DNA of 64,000 nucleotides from JAEZBP01 sp963832725. GTDB lineage: Bacteria; Myxococcota_A; Polyangia; Polyangiales; Sandaracinaceae. Position 1 is the first letter of the stretch. The number at the start of each line of letters is the position of its first letter. A program made the position numbers and the translations under genes. Location of the stretch: contig CAWHVG010000002.1 of the NCBI GenBank assembly GCA_963832725.1, forward strand, positions 1,364,001-1,428,000. The letters run 5' to 3'. Positions 10,181 through 17,930 of this stretch are shown piece after piece. Below the pieces are notes generated by a model, which was given only the letters and a program-made list of their open reading frames with translations, was not told the DNA's origin and did no database searches.

Positions 10181-10647
10181 CGGTCGCGCAGGTGCGCCAA
10201 GAGACCCTGCGCCGCGGCCTGGCAGACGTCGAAGACGCCTTCGAAACCGCCTTCGTAGTACGGGTCCGGCACCTCGGCGCCCTTCGGCGAGCGGGGATCG
10301 AAGTCGCGGAAGAGGTGGACCTTGGCCCGCTGCGCGCCGTCCTTCGCGAGCCGCAGCAGGTTCGCGTGGTTCTGCCCGTCCATCGCGATGACGTAGTCGA
10401 AGCGGTCGAAGTCTCCGGCCGTGAACTGCCGGGCGATGCTGCGGATCTCCACGCCGCGCGCTTCGGCCGCGGCGCGCGTCTCGGGGTGCGCGCGCTCGCC
10501 GACGTGCCAACCGCCGGTGCCGGCGCTGTCGACCACGAAGCGATCGGCCACGCCCTCGCGCTCGATCAGGTCGAGGAAGCAGGCCTCCGCCGTCGGCGAG
10601 CGGCAGATGTTGCCCAGGCACACGAAGCAGATGCGAACGGGGTCCAT
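10174..10647 (-). CDS. Low-molecular-weight protein-tyrosine phosphatase
   Basis: A 157-residue LMW-PTP. The P-loop reads VCLGNICRS with the nucleophile Cys10 and Arg16 in the CX5R pattern, and the general-acid loop is PDPYY with Asp128. Length and motif spacing fit the family. It overlaps the fructosamine kinase start by seven bases and lies 4 bp beyond the L,D-transpeptidase stop, so all three likely form one transcript. Family members dephosphorylate tyrosines, and some act on low-molecular-weight or arginine phosphates; the substrate here is not deducible. Confidence 0.9.
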   Translation of the reverse strand: MDPVRICFVCLGNICRSPTAEACFLDLIEREGVADRFVVDSAGTGGWHVGERAHPETRAAAEARGVEIRSIARQFTAGDFDRFDYVIAMDGQNHANLLRLAKDGAQRAKVHLFRDFDPRSPKGAEVPDPYYEGGFEGVFDVCQAAAQGLLAHLRDRW

Positions 10648-10651
10648 GCCT

Positions 10652-12181
10652 TCACTCCGTGACGATGACGCGGCTGCCGGTGAAGCCGCTGTGCGGTTCG
10701 GTGCTCACGCCGTGCCAGCCCTCCGGCACGTCGGGCCAGGTGTGCTCGAAGACGTAGCGCGCGTCCCGCGGCGCCAGGTTCACGCAGCCGTGGGAGCGGC
10801 GCAGGCCGAAGCGCGAGTGCCAGAACGCGCCGTGGAGCGCGACCGAGCCGGCGAAGTACTGCGTCCACGGCACGTCCTCGATCCGGTAGGCATCGTCGCC
10901 CGCGTCCGGGCCGAGGTTGGCCATCGTGTCCGAGATGAACTTGCGGCGGATGGTGAACTCGCCGATCGGCGTGTCGTGCCCCTCCAGGCCACTCGAGACC
11001 AGCGTCGCGTAGATCGGCGTCGCGCCGCGGTAGATGACCAGCGTCTGCTCGCCGACGTCGACGTGGACCCACGGCTCGTCGTCGCCGACGCCCTCGGGCG
11101 GGTCCATCCGCTCGGCCACGCTCACGAACCACGCGCGCAGGAAGCGCGGCTCCCCATCCGGCCCCTCCAGCACGTGGTAGATGTGCGTGCCGTGCCGCTC
11201 GCGGCGGAGCCAGGGCACGATCGCCTGCCGCTCCCAGGCCTCCATCTCATCGTCGTCGACGAAGCGCTCGGTTCCGTCGTCCGAGACCACCCGCCTGAGC
11301 GGGCGTGACGCGCGAACGGCCCAAGCGACCGGCAGCGTCGTCTCCTCGTCGAGCTCGATGCCGTGGAAGGGGCCGTCGGTGTGCTCGGCGAGCTGCGCTT
11401 CCTTGATGTAGCTGCCGCGCACGGTGCGCACGAAGCGGCGGAAGGCGCGGACCTCGATCGCGTTCGACGCGACCCAGAACCCGCGCTCGAGGTAGCGGGC
11501 GACGACCGTGGGCATGGGCGGCTCGTTGGGAAGCCGGCCGTCGCGCAAGAGCTCGGCCCTTCGCTCCTGGTCGTCGTTGAGCAGCTCGACGTAGCGCCGA
11601 CCGTGGGCGAGCGCGGCGCGCTGCTCGTCGCGAGAGGGCAGCCGGTGATACTCGGGCACCTGCGGCTCGCGCACGAGGTAATACCGGTAGGGCAGGGCGC
11701 TCTCGGTGTCGGCCGCGTTCTCGGCGGCGGGGGCGGCGGGCGGCTCCTCGCCGATCTCGATCCCCTGTCCGGCGCAGGCGAACCCGCGCGGGTAGAGCTC
11801 GTACCAGCCGGTGGAGCAGTTCGGCGTGCGCACCGGCTCGCGCTTGGCGCGGATGCGGCCGCCGAGGCGCAGCCAGCCGATCTCCAGCGCCTCCGGATCG
11901 GCCTCGGCGCGGATGATGAGCTGCGCGGCGGTGACGAGGCCGTGCATGGGGTACTCGCGGTCGAGCATCGCCTCGTGGGCGTCGCGTCGGCGGGCCGCGA
12001 GCTCCTCCGGGCTCTCGCCGGGCATCGCGGGCAGCTCCTCGTCCAGCGGCGCGGTCGCGGTGGGGCCCACGTCGTCGACGATCTCCTGACCGCCGTGGCC
12101 GCCGAACGCGAAGGCCAGCACGCCGGCCATGGCCAGCGAGGTCGCCAGCAGGCCGAGGAGGATGAGGACGCTGCGTTTCAT
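10652..12181 (-). CDS. L,D-transpeptidase (YkuD domain) membrane-anchored/exported
   Basis: A 509-residue protein with an N-terminal hydrophobic helix (about residues 5-25) and a long periplasmic region. The C-terminal YkuD domain carries ALHGAFW and SHGCVNL, with catalytic Cys near residue 466. Enzymes of this family form 3-3 peptidoglycan cross-links or attach proteins to peptidoglycan. The region before the catalytic domain (about residues 60-370) has no recognised fold but contains repeated Trp/Arg/Glu stretches. It is the first gene of the run with the phosphatase and fructosamine kinase, and is divergent from the PIN-like gene. Confidence 0.88.
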   Translation of the reverse strand: MKRSVLILLGLLATSLAMAGVLAFAFGGHGGQEIVDDVGPTATAPLDEELPAMPGESPEELAARRRDAHEAMLDREYPMHGLVTAAQLIIRAEADPEALEIGWLRLGGRIRAKREPVRTPNCSTGWYELYPRGFACAGQGIEIGEEPPAAPAAENAADTESALPYRYYLVREPQVPEYHRLPSRDEQRAALAHGRRYVELLNDDQERRAELLRDGRLPNEPPMPTVVARYLERGFWVASNAIEVRAFRRFVRTVRGSYIKEAQLAEHTDGPFHGIELDEETTLPVAWAVRASRPLRRVVSDDGTERFVDDDEMEAWERQAIVPWLRRERHGTHIYHVLEGPDGEPRFLRAWFVSVAERMDPPEGVGDDEPWVHVDVGEQTLVIYRGATPIYATLVSSGLEGHDTPIGEFTIRRKFISDTMANLGPDAGDDAYRIEDVPWTQYFAGSVALHGAFWHSRFGLRRSHGCVNLAPRDARYVFEHTWPDVPEGWHGVSTEPHSGFTGSRVIVTE

Positions 12182-12296
12182 CGAGACCGCTCCAACGAGG
12201 CTCGTCGTTGTAGCCGACCCGAGCCTGCCTGCAATTGGCCGCCCGATGCGAGGAACGCTTGCGTCGAGCGCGGATCACGGAGTAGACGGGAGCCAA

Positions 12297-12319
12297 TCGC
12301 GGTCGTGGTAGGACCGCGA
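12297..12319. promoter_or_regulatory. 8-bp inverted repeat upstream of the PIN-like gene
   Basis: TCGCGGTC and GACCGCGA form a perfect 8-bp stem around a 7-base loop, ending 15 bases before the GTG start at 12334 and just ahead of its GGAGG. It lies in the divergent spacer shared with the L,D-transpeptidase gene. It could be an operator or an mRNA hairpin near the ribosome-binding site; nothing distinguishes these. Confidence 0.35.
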
Positions 12320-12333
12320 GCGGAGGTGGACGC

Positions 12334-12765
12334 GTGAACATCCTGCTTGCTCCCGACGTGTATGTGAACGCCTCGGTCGCCGGCACGGGGCTCGCGCCCG
12401 AGCAGGTCGTGAATCGCGTGCTCGGGAACAAGAAGAGCCGCCACAAGACGACCGGCTGGGTCCTCGACCGCGTGCGCACGATGCTGAACGCGCATCCGAC
12501 GTTCAAGAAAGACGCGATCGAGCCTCAGATGAAGCTCATCACCGATCTCGTCGATCGAGTGGACGTGAAGGGTGAGCTGCCGGCCGACGACTGGAAGGCC
12601 GCCCTCGTCGCATGTGCGAAGGCCACCGGTGCCACGCGGGTGATCACCGATCACCCCGACCTCGCCGATCAGGACGAGGCCGAGGGCATCGAGTTCCTCT
12701 CCACCGACGCGTGGATGATCGAGCAGCAGACGCCGCCGCCGCCTCCGCCCCCCAAGAAGGGCTGA
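12334..12765 (+). CDS. PIN-like domain protein
   Basis: A 143-residue protein. The N-terminus NILLAPDVYVNASVAG and the C-terminal half with RVITDHPDL and FLSTDAWM resemble the Asp-bearing strands of PIN nucleases. The tail is Pro-rich and ends PPKKG. The GTG start is supported by GGAGG seven bases upstream. PIN proteins are often toxins, but no small antitoxin gene overlaps or precedes it, so a toxin role is unsupported. It may be a stand-alone RNase or a non-catalytic relative. Function remains open. Confidence 0.6.
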   Translation: MNILLAPDVYVNASVAGTGLAPEQVVNRVLGNKKSRHKTTGWVLDRVRTMLNAHPTFKKDAIEPQMKLITDLVDRVDVKGELPADDWKAALVACAKATGATRVITDHPDLADQDEAEGIEFLSTDAWMIEQQTPPPPPPPKKG

Positions 12766-12794
12766 AGTCCTGCCGGCGGCGCGCCTCGCGCTTC

Positions 12795-12819
12795 CTAGAT
12801 GTCCGAGGCGGACATCTAG
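12795..12819. repeat. Solo palindrome matching the ends of the modular repeat family
   Basis: Two 11-base arms, CTAGATGTCCG and its exact complement CGGACATCTAG, flank a 3-base centre (AGG). The same end sequence bounds the repeat units at 55.1 and 60.3 kb. It lies 29 bases after the PIN-like gene stop, so it could also work as a transcription-stopping hairpin, although no T-run follows. Confidence 0.7.
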
Positions 12820-12961
12820 CCCGTTGAAGTACCTCGCTCCTCGTCTTTCGGGCGGGACGGGCCCGTCACGTCGCCCGTCGCTCCTCGAAAATACCCGGCA
12901 TTTCCTCGTCGGGCCGGGCCCGTCGCGCTCCGAACTGCTTCGGGCTCGGTACTTCGACGGG
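12820..12961. repeat. Diverged relative of the modular repeat, with terminal inverted repeats
   Basis: The stretch is bounded by CCCGTTGAAGTACC at 12820 and its complement (one mismatch) ending at 12961. Internally TCCTCGAAAATACCCGGCAT resembles the core of unit 1 in the 60.3 kb repeat (TCCTCGAAAATGCTCTGCAT). Together with the palindrome just upstream it looks like an older, decayed copy. No protein-coding signal is seen from 12766 to 13114. Confidence 0.45.
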
Positions 12962-13114
12962 CTCTTGGCGGAGGGGGCCAGGTCTCGCGTCGTCCGCCTG
13001 TGCTATGACCCTCCCCGGGCCTAGCAGCCCATTGGAGCGGCCCGTGCAGGCGGAACCGCTTCTTCCGTGTGGCATCGGTCGTTCTCGGACCGGTGCGCGA
13101 CCGGGGCGTTCGTC

Positions 13115-13960
13115 ATGCGCCCCGCCTCGACCGACGCTTCCATGGAGATCTTCTCGCTCACGCAGCCCGACGGCTCCGAGACCCCGGTCGTCGTCGAGGT
13201 GCCTCACGCCGGCCTCGCCATCCCGGAGGGCGTCCGTGATCAGGTGGCGGTCTCGAGCGCCGTGGTGTTGCGGGACAGCGACGTCTACGTCGACAAGCTC
13301 TACGCGCGCGCGCCCTCGGCGGGAGCGACCCTGCTGGCCGCGTGCGTCTCGCGCTACGTCGTGGACCTGAACCGGGCCCCGGACGACATCGATCCGCAGA
13401 CCGTCCCCGACCATCCGGATCCGCGGGGGGTGCAGCCGCGTGGCGTGGTCTGGCGGGTCACCACCGACGGGCTGCCGGCGCTGCGCGAGCCGCTGACCTA
13501 CGCCGCGCTCGAAGATCGGCTCAAGCGTTTCCACGCGCCCTACCACGCCGCGTTGGAGAAGGAGCTGACCCGCAAGCGGGAGCGCTTCGGGCACGCGGTC
13601 TTGATCGCAGCGCACTCGATGCCGTCGGTGTCGCGGACCGGCGGGCTGCGCACGCCTCGGGCGGACGTCGTCCCGGGCACGCGGGGCCGCAGCACGGCGC
13701 ACTCCAAGCTCATCGATCTGGTCGACCATCACTTCCGAGACGCGGGAATGACCGTCCGCCACGACGATCCCTACCGCGGCGGCTGGACGACGGCGCACTA
13801 CGGCCGTCCCGCCGAGGGCTGTCACGCGGTGCAGATCGAGCTCAACCGCGGGCTCTACGTCGACGAGACCACCGGCAGGCCGAGGGACGGCGCGTTCGAG
13901 GCGCTGGAGGCGCTGCTGCTCGATCTGGTCCGCAAGGCGGGCGCGCTGGATCTGAGCTGA
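13115..13960 (+). CDS. N-formylglutamate amidohydrolase family protein
   Basis: About 281 residues. The family signature is clear: VEVPHAGLAIPEGVR, DSDVYVDKLYA, SRYVVDLNRAPDD, AAHSMPSV and QIELNRGLYVDE. The family hydrolyses N-formylglutamate to glutamate and formate (the last step of some histidine-degradation routes); related proteins act on other N-acyl amino acids. No other hut genes are near. The start is uncertain: ATG 13115 (weak GGGG upstream) or ATG 13142, which begins MEIFSLTQPDG and gives a more typical N-terminus. Downstream residues are unaffected. Confidence 0.85.
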   Translation: MRPASTDASMEIFSLTQPDGSETPVVVEVPHAGLAIPEGVRDQVAVSSAVVLRDSDVYVDKLYARAPSAGATLLAACVSRYVVDLNRAPDDIDPQTVPDHPDPRGVQPRGVVWRVTTDGLPALREPLTYAALEDRLKRFHAPYHAALEKELTRKRERFGHAVLIAAHSMPSVSRTGGLRTPRADVVPGTRGRSTAHSKLIDLVDHHFRDAGMTVRHDDPYRGGWTTAHYGRPAEGCHAVQIELNRGLYVDETTGRPRDGAFEALEALLLDLVRKAGALDLS

Positions 13961-14030
13961 GCGGGATCCGGCGCTCGCGCCGACCGCCCGCGGGAACGAG
14001 CGTGATCTCGCTCAGCTTCACGCCGCGGAG

Positions 14031-14288
14031 TCAGCGCGCGACCGGAGCCTCGATCGCCATCGCGTCGCCGGATCGGACCTCGAGGCGGTAACGACTGTTC
14101 GCCGTCTGGAGGTAGTAGATCTCGCGACCGCAGAGGCGGAGGATGCGCTTGACGGGGGTCGTCACATACTCGTGCAAGCCGTCGGGGAACTCGATTACGA
14201 GCACACTCCCCTTGCGAGGCGCCCGGAGCAGCCTGCCGACGACCGCGCGGCCAGGCTTCCGACCGACCTTGCGCAGAACGACCTCCAC
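14031..14288 (-). CDS. Small basic hypothetical protein
   Basis: An 85-residue protein I do not recognise. It is basic at the N-terminus (RKVGRKPGRAVVGRLLRAPRKGS), then has alternating hydrophobic strands (VLVIEFPDGLHEYVTTPVKRIL, IYYLQTANSRYRLEV) that suggest a small beta-barrel. There is no signal peptide or membrane helix. Codon use matches its neighbours and the gene is convergent with the amidohydrolase gene, so I consider it real. Confidence 0.55.
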   Translation of the reverse strand: MEVVLRKVGRKPGRAVVGRLLRAPRKGSVLVIEFPDGLHEYVTTPVKRILRLCGREIYYLQTANSRYRLEVRSGDAMAIEAPVAR

Positions 14289-14382
14289 GCCAAGAAGCTA
14301 GCACAGGGGCAAGGGGCGGCAAAGGAGGTTTTCTGCGGATGACAACGTCGCTCCGACCGAGTATGTGGGGCGGAGTCGGCGG

Positions 14383-14406
14383 GGCTCCCACGTCCGTGCG
14401 GGAGCC
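14383..14406. terminator. GC-rich hairpin upstream of thymidine kinase
   Basis: GGCTCCC and GGGAGCC form a 7-bp stem around a 10-base loop. It lies between the start of the small basic protein gene (minus strand) and the thymidine kinase gene. No T-run follows, so a terminator role is only possible; it may equally be a leader hairpin of the kinase mRNA. Confidence 0.25.
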
Positions 14407-14484
14407 AGCTCGCGCCCGCGTCGACCAACCTTCGGACATGACGGAGCTTTCCGCGCGCCGCCCGCGGTGAGGACGGAGCAGGCC

Positions 14485-15088
14485 ATGCACGTGATGCACG
14501 CCGAGGTCGGCTGGATCGAGGTGATCTCGCGGCCCGATGTTCAGCGGAAAGAGCGAGGAGCTCATCCGCCGGCTGCGCCGCGCGCAGATCGCGCGCCAGG
14601 CCCTGCAGGTCTTCAAGCCCGCGATCGACGACCGTTATCACGCCGCCCACATCGTGAGCCATTCGCAGTCCAGCATCGCCGCCGAGCCGGTGGGTGGCTC
14701 GAGGGAGCTCTTGCGCCGGGTGCATCCGGATACCCGTGTGCTGGGGATCGACGAGGTGCAGTTCTTCGACGAGGGGATCGTCGCCGTGGTGGAGCGGCTG
14801 GCGACCCGCGGCGTCCGGGTGGTGGTGGCGGGTCTCGACCAGGACTACACGGGCAAGCCCTTCGAACCGATGCCCCAGCTCATGGCGCTCGCCGAGTATG
14901 TGACCAAGACGCTGGCGATCTGCTCGCGCTGCGGTGCGCCGGCGGGGCGCTCGCAGCGGCTCTCGGCGGGGGGCGATCGTGTCTTGGTCGGCGCCGCCGA
15001 CAGCTACGAAGCACGCTGCCGCGCGTGTCACTCGCCGCGGGCGGAGGCCACCACCGGCGCGCTCTTCGGTGAGCCCGACGGAGAGTGA
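14485..15088 (+). CDS. tdk: Thymidine kinase, frameshifted inside the P-loop
   Basis: Corrected length is about 200 residues, as expected for type II thymidine kinase. The N-terminus [15 protein letters not shown] runs into the P-loop [11 protein letters not shown] only if one C at 14530 is removed. Downstream are DEVQFF (catalytic-acid region), [12 protein letters not shown], and the zinc-binding pairs CSRCGAPA and CRACH. It phosphorylates thymidine with ATP for dTMP salvage. As deposited, the ATG-initiated frame is lost and translation could only begin at an internal ATG (14537) without the Gly of the P-loop. Its TGA overlaps the GTG of the next gene. Confidence 0.88.
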
Positions 15089-15936
15089 AGTTGGCGCTCG
15101 AGGTTCGGATCCCGGGCGACGACCCGCCCAAGGTGTGGAGCCTCGCGCTGGTGGCCATGGTCGCGCTCGGCGCCGGCGTCGGGCTGAGCGCGTGGGCCGC
15201 CGGCTCGAGCGAGAGCTCGCGAGAGCACGCTCGGGAGTCCGGCGCGGAAGACGGACCCCGCGACCAGGAACGCACCGACCCCGAGAGTGAGCCGAGCACG
15301 GAAGACGGGGCCCGCGACGAGGACCGCTCGGACCGCGAGAGCGAGCCGGTCGCGCAACAGGCCGAGGGCGAGAGTCCGTCCGCCTCCCCGAGCGGGGATG
15401 ACGAGGCTCCGAGCGAGCCCGTCGTGGAGGCCGACGAGCCCGAGGAGGCTGGGGAGGGCCCTCCCGAGGAGACCGACGCGCCGCGTCAGGACTCTGCGAG
15501 CGGACTGTCCGAGAACGACGCGGTGCGTCATACGGCGCTCGAGCCCGCGGTCGGTCCCTCCGACGCCGCGCGTCGCGCGGGGCTCTCGTTCCGGCAGGGC
15601 ACCGTCGCCTACCTTCGTTGCGACGGCGTCGAGCGGCGCGGGCGCTTCCCCTGCCCGCGCGACGAGGTGCTGGAGGCGGCGGTGTGGCCGCTGATCCAAG
15701 CCGTCACCGCCTGCCCGACCGGCCCCGACCGCGCGGGCGAGGCCGATGTCCGGCTCGACTACCGCGCCGACGGAGCGCCGGAGATCCGGTGGCGCGACAC
15801 GTTCCCGGACGACACCGTGCGCCTCGACCGGGAGCGGGTCCTCGGCTGCCTCCGGGGCCCGCTGGAGGCCACCCGCCAGAGCCTCGGCGCCGAGCGACTC
15901 TTGATGTCCTTCCGCTTCGCGCTCGTGTCGCCCTGA
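15085..15936 (+). CDS. Membrane-anchored hypothetical protein with acidic linker
   Basis: A 283-residue protein. One membrane helix (about residues 17-40) follows a short cytoplasmic tail. Residues 41-150 are a disordered Glu/Asp/Ser/Pro linker. The C-terminal 120 residues form a compact domain with four Cys (RCDG, FPCP, TACP, LGCL) that could make two disulfides. The GTG start overlaps the thymidine kinase stop (GTGA), so the two are cotranslated. The layout resembles TonB-like or AgmX-like periplasm-spanning proteins of myxobacteria, but no named domain is evident. Confidence 0.65.
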   Translation: MKLALEVRIPGDDPPKVWSLALVAMVALGAGVGLSAWAAGSSESSREHARESGAEDGPRDQERTDPESEPSTEDGARDEDRSDRESEPVAQQAEGESPSASPSGDDEAPSEPVVEADEPEEAGEGPPEETDAPRQDSASGLSENDAVRHTALEPAVGPSDAARRAGLSFRQGTVAYLRCDGVERRGRFPCPRDEVLEAAVWPLIQAVTACPTGPDRAGEADVRLDYRADGAPEIRWRDTFPDDTVRLDRERVLGCLRGPLEATRQSLGAERLLMSFRFALVSP

Positions 15937-16290
15937 GCGCTCTCCCCGGCTCGTGAGCGAGATCACTGCTCACTACAGCTGGCGGACCCACCTACCACCC
16001 CGCGCTCCGGACGCCAATCCGTCGAAGTAGACCGCACCGTCGTCCCGACGCTCGTCTGCAACACGCAGAAACTCGACGCGTGCGCCGGGCTACGACGTGC
16101 TCGGCTCGCCGAGAACCGATCCGCATGTCTGCCGCGGCAAGCTGCCGCGGCAAGCTGGTGGTCAAAGGCTTCGCGAAGGCGGATCGTCCCTGGATCCGGT
16201 TACTCCTCCACGGGCACGGCGTCTGCATTGCGGCGCGGCACAGGAAGCTCGACGTCTCGCCGCGCTGCGGCGGACGGAAAGGAGGCCCCG
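15937..16290. other. Intergenic region before the sigma factor
   Basis: No coding sequence is convincing here. GTGAGC/GCTCAC at 15953-15973 is a short hairpin just after the membrane protein gene. Two direct 13-base copies at 16129-16154 each contain the perfect palindrome TGCCGCGGCA. The rest is featureless and slightly less GC-rich, consistent with the promoter region of the sigma factor gene. Confidence 0.5.
16129..16154. promoter_or_regulatory. Paired TGCCGCGGCA palindromes upstream of the sigma factor
   Basis: CTGCCGCGGCAAG occurs twice in tandem, so two 10-base palindromes sit 13 bases apart, somewhat more than one helical turn. This lies about 140 bases upstream of the sigma factor ATG and would suit binding of a dimeric regulator. 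It could also be a chance duplication. Confidence 0.3.
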
Positions 16291-17097
16291 ATGTCCGACC
16301 GCGCTGACAGCCTCGACTCCTACCGCCGCGATCTGAGCGCGCTCGCGCCGCTCGAAGCCGATGCCGAGCGCCGGCTGGCCGAGGCGTGGCGTGCGGGCGA
16401 TCGGGAGGCCGGGGAGCGCCTGGTCGCGGCGAGTCTCCCCTTCGTGATCAAGATCGCGAAGGAGTATCGCCGCTGGGGCGTGCCGATGGAGGACCTGATC
16501 CAGCAAGGCAACCTCGGCCTGCTCCGCGCGGCCGAGAAGTACGATCCGCAGCAGGGCTGCCGCCTGGTCACCTACGCCGTCTACTGGATCCGCGCCGAGA
16601 TCCGCGAGTACGTGGTGCGGGCCTACCGCATCGTCCGGCTGGGCACGACGCGCACCGAGCGCAAGGCGATGCGGGTCTTCCGCCGCGACGGCGTGGAGAG
16701 CGTGGAGCAGTTGGCGGAGCTCTCCGGGATGCCGCTGGCCCGGGCGCGCAAGCTCTGGCCGCTGCTCACGCAGCGGGACATGGCCCTCGACGCCTCGCCG
16801 GACGATCGCGGCGCGCCTCTCGAGCGGCTGCGCGACGGCGGCGAGACGCCGGAGGAGGCCTTCGCTCGCGCGCAGGAGCAGACGGGCGTGCGCGCCAAGC
16901 TGGACGAGGCGTTGGCGCTCTTGTCCGAGCGTGAGCGGCGCATCATCGAGCAGCGGATCCTGGCCGACGAGCCGCGCACCCTCGAGTCGCTCGGCGCCGA
17001 GATGGGCGTCAGCAAAGAGCGGGTGCGTCAGCTCGAAGCGCGAGCGCGCGGCAAGCTGCGCGAGTCGCTCGCGGATTACCAGCCGGTCGCTGCCTGA
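16291..17097 (+). CDS. RNA polymerase sigma factor, sigma-32 (RpoH)-like
   Basis: A 268-residue sigma-70 family factor without a long region 1.1. Region 2 reads LVAASLPFVIKIAKEYRRWGVPMEDLIQQGNLGLLRAAEKYDP, followed by TYAVYWIRAEIREYV (region 2.4). Region 4 reads LDEALALLSERERRIIEQRIL and GVSKERVRQLEARARGKLRE. Size and the segment after region 2.4 fit the RpoH-like group, but the RpoH box is diverged, so heat-shock specificity is not assured. The start at 16291 has an excellent AAAGGAGG six bases upstream. Confidence 0.85.
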   Translation: MSDRADSLDSYRRDLSALAPLEADAERRLAEAWRAGDREAGERLVAASLPFVIKIAKEYRRWGVPMEDLIQQGNLGLLRAAEKYDPQQGCRLVTYAVYWIRAEIREYVVRAYRIVRLGTTRTERKAMRVFRRDGVESVEQLAELSGMPLARARKLWPLLTQRDMALDASPDDRGAPLERLRDGGETPEEAFARAQEQTGVRAKLDEALALLSERERRIIEQRILADEPRTLESLGAEMGVSKERVRQLEARARGKLRESLADYQPVAA

Positions 17098-17190
17098 GCC
17101 CGGCGCTGCGCGGTTCGAGCGTGGTCGGCGATCCAGCAGCTCGCGTGCGCCTACAGCCACGCCCCCGCGATCGTCGACGCCCTCATCTCT

Positions 17191-17338
17191 TCGGCGTCAG
17201 GAAGCGTCGAGAATGGCGTCGCCGGCTCGGCGCGTGACGCGCTGGGGCACTGTCCTCGGCCGGTTCGGCGTCAGGAAGCGTCGAGAATGGCGTCGCCGGC
17301 TCGGCGCGTGACGCGCTGGGGCACTGTCCTCGGCCGGT
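17191..17338. repeat. 74-bp tandem duplication of a gene 3' end
   Basis: Two exact-looking 74-bp copies start at 17191 and 17265, and a third partial copy begins at 17339 and merges into the lipoprotein gene's last codons and stop. Each copy carries the codons for an AILDAS or AIADAS ending plus TGA on the minus strand. Since 74 is not a multiple of three, the extra copies lie outside the protein. Confidence 0.85.
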
Positions 17339-17344
17339 TCGGCG

Positions 17345-17752
17345 TCAGGAAGCGTCGGCGATGGCCGCGTCGGCGCCCGACGCGTCCGGTGTGCTGCCGT
17401 CGGAGTTGCCGGCGTCGGAGTTGCCGGCGTCGGAGTTGCCGGCGTCGGGATTGCCGGCGTCGGGATTGCCGGCGTCGATCCTGCCGGCGTCGATCCTGCC
17501 GGCGTCGGTTCCTCCGTCGGCGCGGCCGGCATCGACCCCTGCGTCGCGCACGACCGCGTCCATGAGACCGCTGTCGGGTCCCGCATCCGCGCGGCGTCCG
17601 CCGTCGCTCGGCGCGTAGCAGCGGTGCACGTACCGGTGGCAGACCATCTCCGGCGGGCAGTCCGAGCCGGCGTCGCACGCGAAGCGACCCTCGGGGATCG
17701 TCGGCTCGCAGGCGAGGAGCAAGAACGCGGTGGAGGCGACCAGCCGGCGCAT
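17345..17752 (-). CDS. Small lipoprotein with Asp/Ala/Gly/Asn repeat tail
   Basis: A 135-residue protein. The signal peptide MRRLVASTAFLLLAC ends in a lipobox-like LLAC, followed by a Cys-containing segment (CDAGSDCPPEMVCHRYVHRCY) typical of small myxobacterial lipoproteins. The C-terminal half is made of five-residue repeats (DAGRI, DAGNP, DAGNS) encoded by a 15-bp tandem array at about 17400-17500. The ATG at 17752 matches the signal peptide; longer upstream reading is basic and unlikely. The role is unknown and probably surface-associated. Confidence 0.7.
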   Translation of the reverse strand: MRRLVASTAFLLLACEPTIPEGRFACDAGSDCPPEMVCHRYVHRCYAPSDGGRRADAGPDSGLMDAVVRDAGVDAGRADGGTDAGRIDAGRIDAGNPDAGNPDAGNSDAGNSDAGNSDGSTPDASGADAAIADAS

Positions 17753-17930
17753 CGGGCGAGGATACCCACTGCGGCCCGCACGTCCACGCCGCCGGTGAGC
17801 CCGCATCGCGCCAGGCCGCCGAATCGCGGAGACGAGCCGCGCGCTCGCCCGTCCGCCGCCCCGCGCCGCGGGTCTTCCGCCGCCTGCGCGGCTGGACGCG
17901 ATGGGCCATCTGAGGCATCCATCGGGCGTC

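Noticed and set aside
12334..12765. Toxin-antitoxin module
   Set aside because: The PIN-like protein has no antitoxin gene upstream or downstream.
17753..17930. Cobalamin riboswitch upstream of the methionine synthase/MTHFR fusion
   Set aside because: Only a short GGTGAG-like match is present; the B12-box and paired elements cannot be found, and this enzyme type does not use cobalamin.
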